This document shows positions 26,564 to 35,615 of a stretch of DNA of 64,000 nucleotides, piece after piece. Below the pieces are notes generated by a model, which worked only from the letters and a program-made list of their open reading frames with translations, was not told the origin of the DNA and did no database searches. The translations under genes and the position numbers were made by a program. The DNA is from Fictibacillus phosphorivorans (lineage in GTDB: Bacteria > Bacillota > Bacilli > Bacillales > Fictibacillaceae). The stretch is taken from contig NZ_LRFC01000037.1 of the NCBI RefSeq assembly GCF_001619875.1, positions 186,001-250,000 on the forward strand. The letters run 5' to 3'. Within the stretch, counting starts at the first letter, position 1; each line of letters begins with the position of its first letter.

Positions 26564-27826
26564 ATGATTTATGACTGTATCGTGATTGGCGGTGGCCCTT
26601 CAGGTCTTATGGCCAGTGTTGGAGCTGCTTCGAACGGAGCTTCTGTTCTTCTTATTGATAAGGGAGAAAAACTGGGGCGGAAACTTGCAATTTCAGGTGG
26701 CGGACGCTGCAATGTCACGAACCGCCTGCCTGTTGAAGAGATCATTAAACACATACCTGGAAACGGCCGTTTTTTATATAGTGCATTTTCGGTTTTTAAT
26801 AATGAAGATATTATCAATTTTTTTGAGGGACTCGGCATCCAGCTGAAAGAAGAGGACCACGGCAGAATGTTTCCTGTCTCAAACAAAGCGACAGATGTAG
26901 TTGCTGCTCTTTTACAAAGAATTAAACAACTTGGTGTTCAGATTCGGACAAACACACCTGTAAAAACCGTACATTATGGAGATGAGCTACATGAGATCAT
27001 CCTGCAGAATGGTGAGACACTTCAAACAAAGTCTATCGTTATCGCGGTTGGTGGAAAATCTGTTCCGCATACAGGCTCTACTGGAGACGGATACGCGTGG
27101 GCAAAGAAAGCAGGGCATACGATCACTGAACTGTACCCGACCGAGGTTCCAATCACTTCAAATGAACTGTTTATCAAACAAAAAACACTGCAGGGAATCT
27201 CTTTGCGAAATGTTGCCCTTTCTGTTTGGAACCCAAAAGGAAAACTGATTAAAGCTCATCAAATGGACATGATTTTTACCCATTTTGGCGTTTCAGGACC
27301 AGCTGCATTACGTTGCAGCCAATACGTAGTAAAGGCGCTAAAGAAATTTGATGTTCCTTCTATTGAGATGAGAATTGATTCTTTTCCCGATGAAAATGAA
27401 GAATCACTTCTAACGATCTTGCAGCAAAAGGTTGATGCAGAACCTAAAAAGGCATTTAAAAATGTACTTAAAGGCCTCTTGCCTGAAAAGTTTCTCCACT
27501 TTTTAATTGAGAGAGCTGAGATTGATGGTGACTCAACAGCCGACCAAGTTCCTAAACAAGCACTGCGGCAGTTAACTGTTCAAATGAAAAGTTTTTCATT
27601 TACAGTCAATGGAACATTATCGATCGAAAAAGCTTTCGTAACAGGCGGTGGTGTTTCTGTAAAAGAAATCGCTCCTCAGACGATGGCATCAAAGAAACAA
27701 GAAGGGCTATTCTTCTGCGGAGAAATTCTAGATCTCCACGGCTACACGGGCGGCTACAATATCACAGTTGCATTTGTGACCGGAAACATCGCAGGAACAA
27801 ACGCAGCTTATCATGCATTGAGCTAG
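26564..27826 (+). CDS. ytfP: NAD(P)/FAD-dependent oxidoreductase YtfP
   Basis: 420-aa flavoprotein of the HI0933/BaiN family. FAD-binding DxGxGxxG region: [16 protein letters not shown] at the N-terminus, then [16 protein letters not shown], a family signature. The C-terminal part has [17 protein letters not shown] and the terminal GxxAG. The role is unknown (the family includes enzymes that reduce bile-acid intermediates). Length equals B. subtilis YtfP. Start ATG at 26564 with a weak ribosome site (GAAAGTTGGG). Confidence 0.92.
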   Translation: MIYDCIVIGGGPSGLMASVGAASNGASVLLIDKGEKLGRKLAISGGGRCNVTNRLPVEEIIKHIPGNGRFLYSAFSVFNNEDIINFFEGLGIQLKEEDHGRMFPVSNKATDVVAALLQRIKQLGVQIRTNTPVKTVHYGDELHEIILQNGETLQTKSIVIAVGGKSVPHTGSTGDGYAWAKKAGHTITELYPTEVPITSNELFIKQKTLQGISLRNVALSVWNPKGKLIKAHQMDMIFTHFGVSGPAALRCSQYVVKALKKFDVPSIEMRIDSFPDENEESLLTILQQKVDAEPKKAFKNVLKGLLPEKFLHFLIERAEIDGDSTADQVPKQALRQLTVQMKSFSFTVNGTLSIEKAFVTGGGVSVKEIAPQTMASKKQEGLFFCGEILDLHGYTGGYNITVAFVTGNIAGTNAAYHALS

Positions 27827-27845
27827 TGTCTTACTTGAAAACAGA

Positions 27846-27873
27846 GGACGTGATCCATTTTTGGGTCACGTCC
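27846..27873 (+). terminator. hairpin after ytfP
   Basis: GGACGTGA...TCACGTCC stem just after the ytfP stop, with only ATTTA after it. A weak or factor-assisted terminator. Confidence 0.5.
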
Positions 27874-27976
27874 ATTTACGTAATGTGTTTTAATGTACAA
27901 TCGAGGAGTTCGCGTAAATAGCTGCTTCAGTGTTGTAATGCTTACTTATGCTGTGAAAGAGTGGAATCGTACGAAA

Positions 27977-28081
27977 GTGGACAGTAAATCAGCGAAAGTG
28001 GACAGTAAAACTCAATAAGTGGACAGTATTTTCGTAAAAGTGGATAGTATTTTCGTAAAAGTCGACAGTAAGCACGTTACA
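27977..28081. repeat. phased degenerate repeat array A (core GTGGACAGTA, period 21 bp)
   Basis: Five copies start at 27977, 27998, 28019, 28040 and 28061, spaced exactly 21 bp. The first 10 bp are conserved (GTGGACAGTA; copy 4 has GTGGATAGTA, copy 5 GTCGACAGTA), while the other 11 bp vary. It lies in the convergent gap between ytfP and cse60. No gene or ribosome site. Confidence 0.85.
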
Positions 28082-28122
28082 GACGTCAGTAAATGAAAGC
28101 AGTATTTTTGTTGATGACGGTT

Positions 28123-28248
28123 ATCTGTCCAATTGGTGAGAGAATCTGTCCGATTAGAAGATTAATCTGTCGGATTGGTCACATATTCTGTCCAATCTAC
28201 AATATAATCTGTCCGATTCAGCCGATAATCTGTCCAATTCAGATTCAC
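28123..28248. repeat. phased degenerate repeat array B (core ATCTGTCCRATT, period 21 bp)
   Basis: Six copies start at 28123, 28144, 28165, 28186, 28207 and 28228, spaced exactly 21 bp. The core is ATCTGTCC(A/G)ATT with rare changes; the remaining 9 bp vary. The reverse complement of the core shares TGGACAG with array A, so A and B face each other as an inverted pair in the same gap. A chance reading frame turns the array into a seven-residue peptide repeat, which I do not accept as a gene. Bases 28249-28320 hold nothing recognised. Confidence 0.87.
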
Positions 28249-28320
28249 CACCTCCCGCCACGCAAATTCCCGGAGTGTCTGTACACCACCCAAACGACTG
28301 CGCACACAAACAACTTTATC

Positions 28321-28509
28321 CTATTTTTTATAAATAATCATCGCAGAAAAGGAAAACATTGTCTCATCCTCAGAATGAACGTTATCACAGACCGCTATCT
28401 GATACTTTATATCTACTATCTTTTCTGGAGGAATCACACTCAAGAATTCGTTCACACTCTCCTCTAAGTCATCTTCATGATCTTCGTCAAAAATCTTCAC
28501 TTGAATCAT
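28321..28509 (-). CDS. cse60: sporulation protein Cse60
   Basis: 62-aa acidic protein matching the sigma-E-controlled sporulation protein Cse60 (B. subtilis YteV): MIQVKIFDEDHEDDLEESVN near the N-terminus is the family signature. It is expressed in the mother cell in B. subtilis; function unknown. ATG at 28509 is chosen because AGGAGG lies about 9 nt upstream; an ATG three codons earlier abuts that site. The ribosome site is inside a hairpin (next entry). I could not pick out a convincing sigma-E promoter. Confidence 0.85.
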   Translation of the reverse strand: MIQVKIFDEDHEDDLEESVNEFLSVIPPEKIVDIKYQIAVCDNVHSEDETMFSFSAMIIYKK

Positions 28510-28510
28510 A

Positions 28511-28570
28511 AAAAGCATCCTCCTTTAGCCTAGAGATTTTGTTCTCCTTTCGGCTTTAGAGGATGCTTTT
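28511..28570 (-). terminator. terminator-like hairpin that contains the cse60 ribosome binding site
   Basis: On the minus strand AAAAGCATCCTC (28559-28570) pairs perfectly with GAGGATGCTTTT (28511-28522), with an inner AGCC/GGCT pairing. The T run extends to the cse60 ATG. It lies 28 bp after the oxidoreductase stop, so it can terminate that transcript. The cse60 Shine-Dalgarno AGGAGG (28518-28523) sits in its 3' arm. Confidence 0.72.
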
Positions 28571-28598
28571 CCTTTGTTGGGATTTGACTAGTTTTGTC

Positions 28599-29234
28599 TT
28601 ACAGATTTTCGAGCGCTGTCTGAATAGGAGTTTCGCCTTCAATCAGTTCAAAGACTTGGTGGCTGACCCTTTCATTTCCAAGACATAAAGCAATCGTTCT
28701 TGCCACGTCAGCACGCGGAATAGAACCCTGCTCATTTAATTTTTTCTTGGCTTGAATCAAGCCCATGCCCTCTTCGTCTGTTAGTGCGCCGGGACGAAGA
28801 ATCGTATAATTTAATGAGCTCTCCAAAAGCACGTTATCCGCTTTTCTTTTCGCTTCTAAATAATGCTGCAAGCCTTCTGGACCTTTTTCTGGAGTATCTG
28901 CACCAATTGAACTTACCATAATAAATTGGTTCAGATGGTGTTTTTCAGCTAGATCAATGGACTTTACAGCACCTTCATAGTCCACTGCGTCTGTTTTTTC
29001 CGGACCTGTATGGCCTCCGGATCCAGCTGTGAAAATGACCGTATCAATGTCTTTAAACACATGTTCGAAGTCCTGTTCTAAGTCTCCTAAGACAGCCTCA
29101 ATATTTGGATGCTGAAAATGCTCTTGCTGATCTTCTTTTCTAACCATCGCTTTCACGGAGTGACCTTGTTCCGCGAGTATATTGCAAGTTAACTTACCAA
29201 TATTACCGTTTGCTCCGATTACAAGTATATTCAA
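28599..29234 (-). CDS. NAD(P)-binding Rossmann protein, YhfK-like atypical SDR
   Basis: 211 aa. The N-terminal dinucleotide motif is ILVIGANGNIGKLTCNIL. The middle has TVIFTAGSGGHTG and FIMVSSIGAD, as in atypical SDRs (NAD(P)H-binding/NmrA-like, B. subtilis YhfK). The catalytic Tyr/Lys pair is replaced by HYLEAKRKAD. Reduction of a substrate or a sensor role are both possible. Start TTG with AGGAGTGGG. It is upstream of cse60 with the hairpin between them. Confidence 0.82.
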   Translation of the reverse strand: MNILVIGANGNIGKLTCNILAEQGHSVKAMVRKEDQQEHFQHPNIEAVLGDLEQDFEHVFKDIDTVIFTAGSGGHTGPEKTDAVDYEGAVKSIDLAEKHHLNQFIMVSSIGADTPEKGPEGLQHYLEAKRKADNVLLESSLNYTILRPGALTDEEGMGLIQAKKKLNEQGSIPRADVARTIALCLGNERVSHQVFELIEGETPIQTALENL

Positions 29235-29424
29235 TACCTACCCACTCCTTCTTTTTCTCTACTTATGTAGTGTTTCACGAATTAGGAAATGTAAAACATG
29301 TTGTGGTGTGTGCAAGTGTAAATTGTATGCTTACCTATGCCTCCTGAAAGGTACATTTATTTTTCATATAAGTGTATTTGTTTCAAGTTAATATTCTCCG
29401 TTTACAAAACATGAATCTAGTATT

Positions 29425-29460
29425 TAAAAAAAACAAAAAAACCGCTGGAAATCGCGGCTT
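29425..29460 (-). terminator. terminator of the PAS-GGDEF-EAL gene
   Basis: On the minus strand CCGC and GCGG pair around an 8-nt loop (29442-29457), followed by a long T run reaching 29425 with two interruptions. Confidence 0.75.
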
Positions 29461-29461
29461 T

Positions 29462-31381
29462 TTAATTTATAACCATATTATTTTGTAAATGAATTTCTAA
29501 GTCATCGGCAAGGAGCGGTTTGTACAAGTGATAACCTTGGCCATACAAACACCCTAGCTCTAAAAGGAATTCAATCTGCTTGCAGCTCTCAATGCCTTCA
29601 GCAATGACGCAAAAATCGAGGTTATGCCCCATATCAATAATCGTTTTCACAATGGCTCCCGCTTTTAAATCTGTCAATATATCATCAACAAACAGCTTAT
29701 CTATTTTTAATGTATCAACAGGCAATTGTCTTAAGTAGGTTAATGATGAATACCCTGTTCCAAAGTCATCAACAGATATACGAATTCCTTTCTCTCTTAA
29801 ACGGATCAAAATAGGAAGAGCTTCATTCATGTTTTGCATGGTCGTGCTTTCTGTAATCTCTAATTCTAGCGAGGACGCCGGGAAACCTGTTTCAGAGAGA
29901 ATGCTCTCTACTCTCTCAATAAAAGTTTCTTCGAGCAGTTGTCTGACTGAGATGTTAACTGAAATTAAGAGATCCTGAAAACCATTCCGATGCCATTTTA
30001 CGCCTTGCAGGCAGGCGTTCTTTAATACCCAATCTCCAATCGTGATAATCATTCCCGTTTCTTCAGTAATCGGAATAAATTCTGCTGGTGAAATGATGCC
30101 TTCATCTTCTTTTTTCCAGCGCAGCAATACTTCTACTCCCGCTATCTTCTTTGTATCAATTTGTACTAAAGGCTGATACACAAGAAAGAATTCGTCATTT
30201 GCTAAGGCTTTTCTTAAGCCATGTTCAAGATTTAACCTTCTTTCCATCTTTCCGTCACGTTGTTCCGTAAAAAACTGATATGTATTACGGCCAACCTCTT
30301 TTGCTTGGTAAAGAGCAGAATCCGCTCGCTTTAAAAGCGTTTCACTATCAGATCCATTGCCTGGGTATGTGCTGATCCCGATGCTCGGTGTAATAAACAC
30401 CTCTTGTCCACTCAACATAAAAGGTTTTGTAAAAGCCTGAATGATATCTTCTGCTATCGATTTAATTTCAGACTCATCATTAAATTGGATAAGAATCAGA
30501 AATTCATCACCGCTTCTTCTAAACACTTTCCCTTTAGAATCCACAGTGATTTTTAAAAGTTCTGCCACTTTTTGCAGCAATAGATCGCCAAAGCTGTGTC
30601 CAAGTGTATCATTCAAAACATTAAAACGATCAAGATCTAAATACAACAAAGCAAGGTTGTTTTTTTTCAGTTCGGCCTCTTTCATTTGATCTTCAATGGT
30701 TTGCATAAACATATTGCGATTTGGAAGACCTGTTAATTCATCATAATAGGCCATGTGTTGAATGGTGATCTCTGCACGTTTTCGCTCGGTTATATCAATG
30801 AGGATAGAGTTAAAGTCGACTAGTTCATTTTTTTCATTTAAAAACGGTATACCTCTGTCATGAATCCATCGGATCTCGCCATTTGGCCTCAGAATTCGAT
30901 ACTCACTTGTCGCAATCATCCCGCTTTGAATATCTTGAGCTCGCTTTTTAATAATCCCATCATCATCTGGGTGTATCACTTTTTTCCACAATTCTGCGTC
31001 GTCATAGAAAGCTTGCATCGGGTAACCATACAATTTCTCAATACCTGATGTAATGAGCAGCTTATCAGTTTCGAGATTATGCGACCAAATGGCCACATCA
31101 ATACTGTCAAATATATTTTGAAGTTTAATTCGATTTGCCTCTAACTCTATAAGAGTTTCTTTATGTTTTAAGATTTCTTGCTCTAGGTCAATTGCATAAG
31201 AATCTTTAACTCTAAGCATTTTATAGACTAACACTCCGAAAAGTGCCACTATGCTAAGGTCAAAACCGTACATGAGATAGTTTCGACTGTATATTAAGCC
31301 TATAGTGCTTACAACATGCAGAGTAAATAAAACTGCAATGATATTAATCCACTTTTTGGTTTTTGAATGTTTTAATGGCAT
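29462..31381 (-). CDS. membrane PAS-GGDEF-EAL cyclic-di-GMP turnover protein
   Basis: 639 aa. Two TM helices at about 9-29 and 37-56 are followed by a coiled coil. A PAS/PAC domain is at about 85-205, GGDEF at about 210-370 and EAL at about 385-635. The GGDEF signature reads RRSGDEF (residues 290-294 SGDEF), so its first Gly is Ser. The EAL signature reads EVLLRW (417-419 EVL), keeping the catalytic Glu. Downstream DDFGTGYSSL, ITESTTM and AEGIE look intact. It may make and/or degrade c-di-GMP; dual or phosphodiesterase activity is plausible. Similar architecture to B. subtilis DgcW (YkoW). ATG at 31381 has GGAGG 5 nt upstream; the frame could open at a GTG at 31393. It is apparently a single gene. 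Confidence 0.9.
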   Translation of the reverse strand: MPLKHSKTKKWINIIAVLFTLHVVSTIGLIYSRNYLMYGFDLSIVALFGVLVYKMLRVKDSYAIDLEQEILKHKETLIELEANRIKLQNIFDSIDVAIWSHNLETDKLLITSGIEKLYGYPMQAFYDDAELWKKVIHPDDDGIIKKRAQDIQSGMIATSEYRILRPNGEIRWIHDRGIPFLNEKNELVDFNSILIDITERKRAEITIQHMAYYDELTGLPNRNMFMQTIEDQMKEAELKKNNLALLYLDLDRFNVLNDTLGHSFGDLLLQKVAELLKITVDSKGKVFRRSGDEFLILIQFNDESEIKSIAEDIIQAFTKPFMLSGQEVFITPSIGISTYPGNGSDSETLLKRADSALYQAKEVGRNTYQFFTEQRDGKMERRLNLEHGLRKALANDEFFLVYQPLVQIDTKKIAGVEVLLRWKKEDEGIISPAEFIPITEETGMIITIGDWVLKNACLQGVKWHRNGFQDLLISVNISVRQLLEETFIERVESILSETGFPASSLELEITESTTMQNMNEALPILIRLREKGIRISVDDFGTGYSSLTYLRQLPVDTLKIDKLFVDDILTDLKAGAIVKTIIDMGHNLDFCVIAEGIESCKQIEFLLELGCLYGQGYHLYKPLLADDLEIHLQNNMVIN

Positions 31382-31682
31382 GGGAGCCTCCACGGCTAAT
31401 AAGTATACCTATTCTATCGGCTGCTTCCTGAAATTTTTCACAAATACATAGTAAATTAGATTGTCAAAAGGTTTTGTTCTTTCAAAAACTACTTCTTTAA
31501 TTCTTAAATTGGAGAATCTAGCTTGAAATTCATTAACGTGAAATTAATTTTCCGCAAAGACGCTTTGTCTTCTTATAAAATACAATTTGGAATATTGTCC
31601 GTTGGAAAAAGATAGTCTGAAAATCTTTAGCGCTTTTAACTGGCAGTTCTACATAATTAATCGGGAGTAACACCGTTTAAAA
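31382..31682. other. gene-free stretch with no recognised feature
   Basis: About 300 bp upstream of the PAS-GGDEF-EAL gene, up to the ytwF terminator. It must hold the promoter of the minus-strand gene, but I see no clear hexamers, palindrome or repeat. Confidence 0.6.
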
Positions 31683-31721
31683 AGAAAAAACTCCCTGCCC
31701 ATCAAACATGAGCAGAGAGTT
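31683..31721 (-). terminator. terminator of leuS-ytwF
   Basis: AACTCCCTGCCCAT (31689-31702) and ATGAGCAGAGAGTT (31708-31721) form a 14-bp stem with two mismatches, followed on the minus strand by a run of six T. Confidence 0.8.
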
Positions 31722-31725
31722 TTAC

Positions 31726-32028
31726 TTAGTTTTTATTATATTCCAGCATGCCGCCAGTCATATTCTTTACTTTGTAGCCTTGGTCTTGCAGGAAGTAAGC
31801 CACATTTTCACTGCGTCGTCCTGAACGGCAGATGATGATGTGTTCTTTATTTTTGTCAATCTCATTTAAACGATCAGGTATATCACCCATTTTGATATGA
31901 GCCGCTTCTGGAATTTTTCCTTCAGCTACTTCCTCATCCTCACGAACATCAATCAGGGAAATCTTTTTTCCATCCTTTAATAATTGTTTTACTTCGGATG
32001 GTGAAACCTCTTGTAATTCATTTTCCAT
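31726..32028 (-). CDS. ytwF: rhodanese-domain protein YtwF
   Basis: 100-aa single rhodanese domain. The active-site loop is IICRSGRRSENVA with the catalytic Cys, and LIDVREDEE is the conserved N-terminal motif. It may carry sulfur as a persulfide. It lies 15 bp after leuS on the same strand, in a likely leuS-ytwF operon under the leucine T-box. B. subtilis has the same neighbours. Confidence 0.88.
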   Translation of the reverse strand: MENELQEVSPSEVKQLLKDGKKISLIDVREDEEVAEGKIPEAAHIKMGDIPDRLNEIDKNKEHIIICRSGRRSENVAYFLQDQGYKVKNMTGGMLEYNKN

Positions 32029-32043
32029 GAAAAGTGTCCTCCT

Positions 32044-34464
32044 TTAATTGGCAACGATATTCACAAGTTTACCAGGTACTGTAATTACTTTGCGAATCGT
32101 CTTACCTTCAATGCTTTGTTGTACAGATTCTTCTCCAAGTGCAGCTTGCTCCATATCTGAACCGCTGATGTTGGCAGCAATCGTCATCTTTGCTTTTAAT
32201 TTTCCATTTACTTGAACAACGATTTCAACTTCATTTTCTACAAGTTGTGCTTCATCCCAAACCGGCCAAGAAGCATATGCAATACTGCCTTCTCCACCTA
32301 GCATTTCCCATAGCTCTTCACAAATATGCGGAGCGATCGGAGAAAGCATTTTAACGAATCCTTCAATCAAGTCTTTAGGAAGCTCATCTTGCTTGTTTGC
32401 CTCGTTCACGAAAACCATTAATTGTGAGATCGCTGTGTTAAAACGAAGCCCTTCAAAATCCTCTGTTACCTTCTTAACTGTTAGATGATATAAACGGTTG
32501 AAAGATTCACTCGCTTGTGAATTTCTAATTGCAGGATTTAAGTGCTGTCCATCTTCTGAAACAAGCAATCTCCAAACACGATCAAGGAAACGACGGGAAC
32601 CATCCAAGCCCGTAGTGCTCCAAGCGATCGATGCATCTAGAGGTCCCATGAACATTTCATACAGTCGAAGTGTATCTGCACCATGACTTTGTACGATTTC
32701 ATCAGGATTTACAACATTTCCTTTTGACTTACTCATTTTTTCGTTATTCTCTCCAAGAATCATCCCTTGGTTGAAAAGTTTTTGGAAAGGCTCTTTTGTT
32801 GGAACGATTCCAAGATCGTACATCACTTTGTGCCAGAAGCGTGCGTATAGAAGGTGTAAAACAGCATGTTCTGCTCCACCGATATAGATATCAACTGGAA
32901 GCCAGTGCTTTAATTTTTCAGGTGATGCTAATTGCTCTTCGTTTTTCGGATCGATGTAACGAAGGTAGTACCAGCAGCTTCCTGCCCACTGAGGCATTGT
33001 ATTTGTCTCACGGCGGCCTTTCTTGCCTGTTTCAGGATCAACCACGTTCACCCAGTCTTCTACGTTAGCCAAAGGTGATTCTCCAGTGCCTGATGGTTTA
33101 ATTTCTTTTACAACAGGAAGAAGAAGCGGCAATTGATCCTCGGGAACCGTTGACATCGTGCCATCTTCCCAATGGATAACTGGAATTGGCTCGCCCCAAT
33201 AACGCTGACGTGAGAATAACCAGTCACGTAGGCGATACGTAATTTTCTTTTCGCCTTTTCCGTTTTCTGAAAGCCATTCGTTCATTTTTGCAATAGCATC
33301 TATTTTTTGCATACCATTCAAAAAGTCAGAGTTTACATGTTCTCCGTCCCCTGTGTACGCTTCTTTAGATACGTCTCCGCCTGCAACTACTTCAGCGATT
33401 GGAAGTTCATACTTTACAGCGAATTCATGGTCACGCTCATCATGTGCAGGTACTGCCATAATTGCACCAGTACCATAGCTTGCTAGAACATAATCTGCAA
33501 TCCAGATCGGAAGCTTTGCACCAGTAACTGGATGAATCGCATAAGCTCCTGTAAAGACACCTGATTTTTCTTTGGCTAGTTCTGTTCGCTCAAGATCAGA
33601 CTTTGTTTCAACTTGTTTTTGGTATGCTGTTACTGCCTCTAATTGATCAGCTGTAACAATTTCTTCTACTAGTTTACTTTCAGGAGCAAGTACTAAATAC
33701 GTTGCACCAAAAAGGGTATCTGGACGAGTTGTAAATACTGTAATTTTAGAAGAATGACCATCCACATCAAAATGAACTTCTGCTCCTTCTGAACGGCCAA
33801 TCCAGTTACGCTGCATATCTTTCAAGCTTTCTGGCCAATCTAGTTCATTCAGATCTTCTAATAATCTGTCAGCATACGCTGTAATTTTCAGCATCCATTG
33901 TTTCATAGGTTTACGGACGACAGGATGTCCGCCACGTTCACTCTTACCGTCGATTACTTCTTCATTGGCAAGAACCGTTCCAAGTGCCTCACACCAGTTC
34001 ACAGGCACTTCATCCACATAAGCAAGGCCCTTATTATAAAGCTGGATAAAGATCCATTGCGTCCACTTGTAATAAGAAGGATCTGTCGTGTTTACTTCAC
34101 GGTCCCAGTCGTATGAGAAGCCTAGCTCTTTAATCTGTCTGCGGAAAGTATTGATATTCTTTTCTGTAAACTCCGCAGGGTCGTTCCCTGTATCAAGAGC
34201 GTATTGTTCTGCAGGAAGACCAAAAGCATCCCATCCCATCGGATGAAGTACATTATATCCTTGCATACGCTTCATTCTAGATAGGATATCAGTTGCCGTG
34301 TATCCTTCCGGGTGACCTACGTGCAGGCCTGCTCCAGATGGGTAAGGAAACATATCTAACGCGTAAAATTTCTTTTTGTCATATTCTTCTTTCGTCTGGA
34401 ACGTTTTGTTCTCATCCCAGAACTGCTGCCACTTTTTCTCGATTGTTTTGTGGTTATAGTACAT
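32044..34464 (-). CDS. leuS: leucyl-tRNA synthetase
   Basis: Class I aminoacyl-tRNA synthetase, 806 aa. The HIGH-type motif is [19 protein letters not shown] near residue 40-55. The editing (CP1) domain has [12 protein letters not shown] and the conserved [10 protein letters not shown]. The KMSKS motif [10 protein letters not shown] is near residue 580. Start ATG with GGGAGGATC. It is controlled by a T-box leader and followed by ytwF. Confidence 0.97.
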   Translation of the reverse strand: MYYNHKTIEKKWQQFWDENKTFQTKEEYDKKKFYALDMFPYPSGAGLHVGHPEGYTATDILSRMKRMQGYNVLHPMGWDAFGLPAEQYALDTGNDPAEFTEKNINTFRRQIKELGFSYDWDREVNTTDPSYYKWTQWIFIQLYNKGLAYVDEVPVNWCEALGTVLANEEVIDGKSERGGHPVVRKPMKQWMLKITAYADRLLEDLNELDWPESLKDMQRNWIGRSEGAEVHFDVDGHSSKITVFTTRPDTLFGATYLVLAPESKLVEEIVTADQLEAVTAYQKQVETKSDLERTELAKEKSGVFTGAYAIHPVTGAKLPIWIADYVLASYGTGAIMAVPAHDERDHEFAVKYELPIAEVVAGGDVSKEAYTGDGEHVNSDFLNGMQKIDAIAKMNEWLSENGKGEKKITYRLRDWLFSRQRYWGEPIPVIHWEDGTMSTVPEDQLPLLLPVVKEIKPSGTGESPLANVEDWVNVVDPETGKKGRRETNTMPQWAGSCWYYLRYIDPKNEEQLASPEKLKHWLPVDIYIGGAEHAVLHLLYARFWHKVMYDLGIVPTKEPFQKLFNQGMILGENNEKMSKSKGNVVNPDEIVQSHGADTLRLYEMFMGPLDASIAWSTTGLDGSRRFLDRVWRLLVSEDGQHLNPAIRNSQASESFNRLYHLTVKKVTEDFEGLRFNTAISQLMVFVNEANKQDELPKDLIEGFVKMLSPIAPHICEELWEMLGGEGSIAYASWPVWDEAQLVENEVEIVVQVNGKLKAKMTIAANISGSDMEQAALGEESVQQSIEGKTIRKVITVPGKLVNIVAN

Positions 34465-34500
34465 AACCGATCCTCCCTTAGAAAACTGAACTTTAAAAAC

Positions 34501-34740
34501 AAAAAACCTTCCGCCCCTAATAAAACATTAGGGACGAAAGGTTAGTTAACAATTTTAAACCTGCCGCGGTACCACCCTGATTAATGCAAAGATCGCATTC
34601 ACTCGGAAACAGACCTTAACGCGGCGAACGGCAAGCACTACTTCATTCACACTTGCAACTAAAGGGCGAGTTCAAAAAAGTCCGGGCTGACTTGCACCAA
34701 CCGTCAACTCTCTATCGTTCCATTCTTTTTCTACTACTCC
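34501..34740 (-). promoter_or_regulatory. leucine T-box riboswitch with terminator
   Basis: The T-box sequence AGGGTGGTACCGCGG is at 34564-34578 on the minus strand; the UGGU at its centre fits the A discriminator base of tRNA-Leu. The Stem I region contains the specifier GAACTCGCCC with CTC (Leu) at 34668-34670. The terminator CCTTTCGTCCCTAAT/ATTAGGGGCGGAAGG spans about 34507-34541 and is followed by six T. Uncharged tRNA-Leu would block termination and raise leuS-ytwF expression. Confidence 0.93.
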
Positions 34741-34777
34741 CTAATCATCGTTATTAAAATTTTAGATGTTAATTTGT

Positions 34778-34806
34778 ATTTTATGAATACTTTCCTAAAT
34801 TGTCAA
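34778..34806 (-). promoter_or_regulatory. sigma-A promoter of leuS
   Basis: On the minus strand TTGACA (34801-34806), 17-nt spacer, TAAAAT (34778-34783). It lies about 40 bp upstream of the T-box Stem I. Confidence 0.82.
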
Positions 34807-34876
34807 GGTTGTTAAGCATATAATAACCTTTTTTTTCCACTTCCAAACAACATAATTCACATATTTATCCCTCATC

Positions 34877-34905
34877 TTGACAAACCTTCTGCTGCTGTTT
34901 ACATT
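34877..34905 (+). promoter_or_regulatory. sigma-A promoter of bioY
   Basis: TTGACA (34877-34882), 17-nt spacer, TACATT (34900-34905). It overlaps the start of the BirA-type operator. Confidence 0.7.
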
Positions 34906-34938
34906 AATGTTAACTATTACAAATTAATGGTTTACATT
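34906..34938 (+). promoter_or_regulatory. BirA-type biotin operator
   Basis: AATGTTAAC (34906-34914) and GTTTACATT (34930-34938) are inverted arms with one mismatch and a 15-bp spacer. This fits the Gram-positive BirA site TTGTTAAC-N(14-15)-GTTAACAA. A third half-site (GTTTACATT) lies immediately upstream at 34897-34905. The operator sits between the -10 box and the ribosome site. Biotin-loaded BirA would repress bioY. Confidence 0.75.
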
Positions 34939-34957
34939 TAAAAAGGGGTGCAAAACG

Positions 34958-35527
34958 ATGCATGCTACAAATGAAAGATTAAAAATGTCACTTTATGCTG
35001 CACTTATGGCAGGAATTACAGCGATTCTTGCTCAACTAACGATTCCGTTGCCGCTTGTCCCCATTACTGGACAGACTTTGGCCATTGGATTATGTGCAAC
35101 GATTTTAGGAAAAAGGTACGGTACAATGGCTGTTGCCCTTTACATCGCAATGGGGGCTGTAGGGCTTCCGGTTTTCTCAGAAGCTAAAGGCGGTTTCTCT
35201 GTCCTTGTTGGTCCTACTGGCGGTTATATTATCGGCTTTATTATTTCTGCTTACATTATGGGTCTTATACTAGAAAAAACGAGATTCACCCTTACTCCTG
35301 CAGTCATTGCAAACATAATCGGAATGGTAATCACACTCGTGGTTGGTGCTGTTCAATTAAAATTCGCAGCAGGTCTTACTTGGGACCAAGCATTATCTGG
35401 CGGTGTTTATCCATTCATTATCGTGGGAGTAATTAAAGCAGTTCTAGCATCCGTGTTAGGGATTACGATTCGAAGACGACTATTAGCTGCAAAACTGCTT
35501 TCACAGCACGATGTGAAAGCAGCATAA
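34958..35527 (+). CDS. bioY: biotin transporter substrate-binding subunit BioY
   Basis: 189-aa S-component of an ECF biotin transporter with six predicted TM helices. The signatures PITGQTLAIGL and GPTGGYIIGF are typical of BioY. The ECF energizing module must be encoded elsewhere, or BioY may act alone. Start ATG with AAAAGGGGTG. The BirA-type site upstream implies control by biotin. Confidence 0.93.
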   Translation: MHATNERLKMSLYAALMAGITAILAQLTIPLPLVPITGQTLAIGLCATILGKRYGTMAVALYIAMGAVGLPVFSEAKGGFSVLVGPTGGYIIGFIISAYIMGLILEKTRFTLTPAVIANIIGMVITLVVGAVQLKFAAGLTWDQALSGGVYPFIIVGVIKAVLASVLGITIRRRLLAAKLLSQHDVKAA

Positions 35528-35548
35528 ATTAACAGTATAGTATAACCT

Positions 35549-35585
35549 AAAAAGACAGCATGACGAATCCGTCACCTGTCTTTTT
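35549..35585 (+). terminator. terminator of bioY
   Basis: AAAAAGACAG (35549-35558) pairs with CTGTCTTTTT (35576-35585) with an inner GACG/CGTC pairing, giving T runs on both strands. The convergent yttB could use it too. Confidence 0.83.
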
Positions 35586-35615
35586 CTTATACGTAATCAT
35601 CTATAAACTTAGACG

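Noticed and set aside
28093-28467. Open frame encoding a seven-residue repeat (ICPI-type)
   Set aside because: It is the 21-bp array B read in frame; there is no ribosome site, arrays with a 20-bp period exist elsewhere, and the frame runs over cse60 in antisense.
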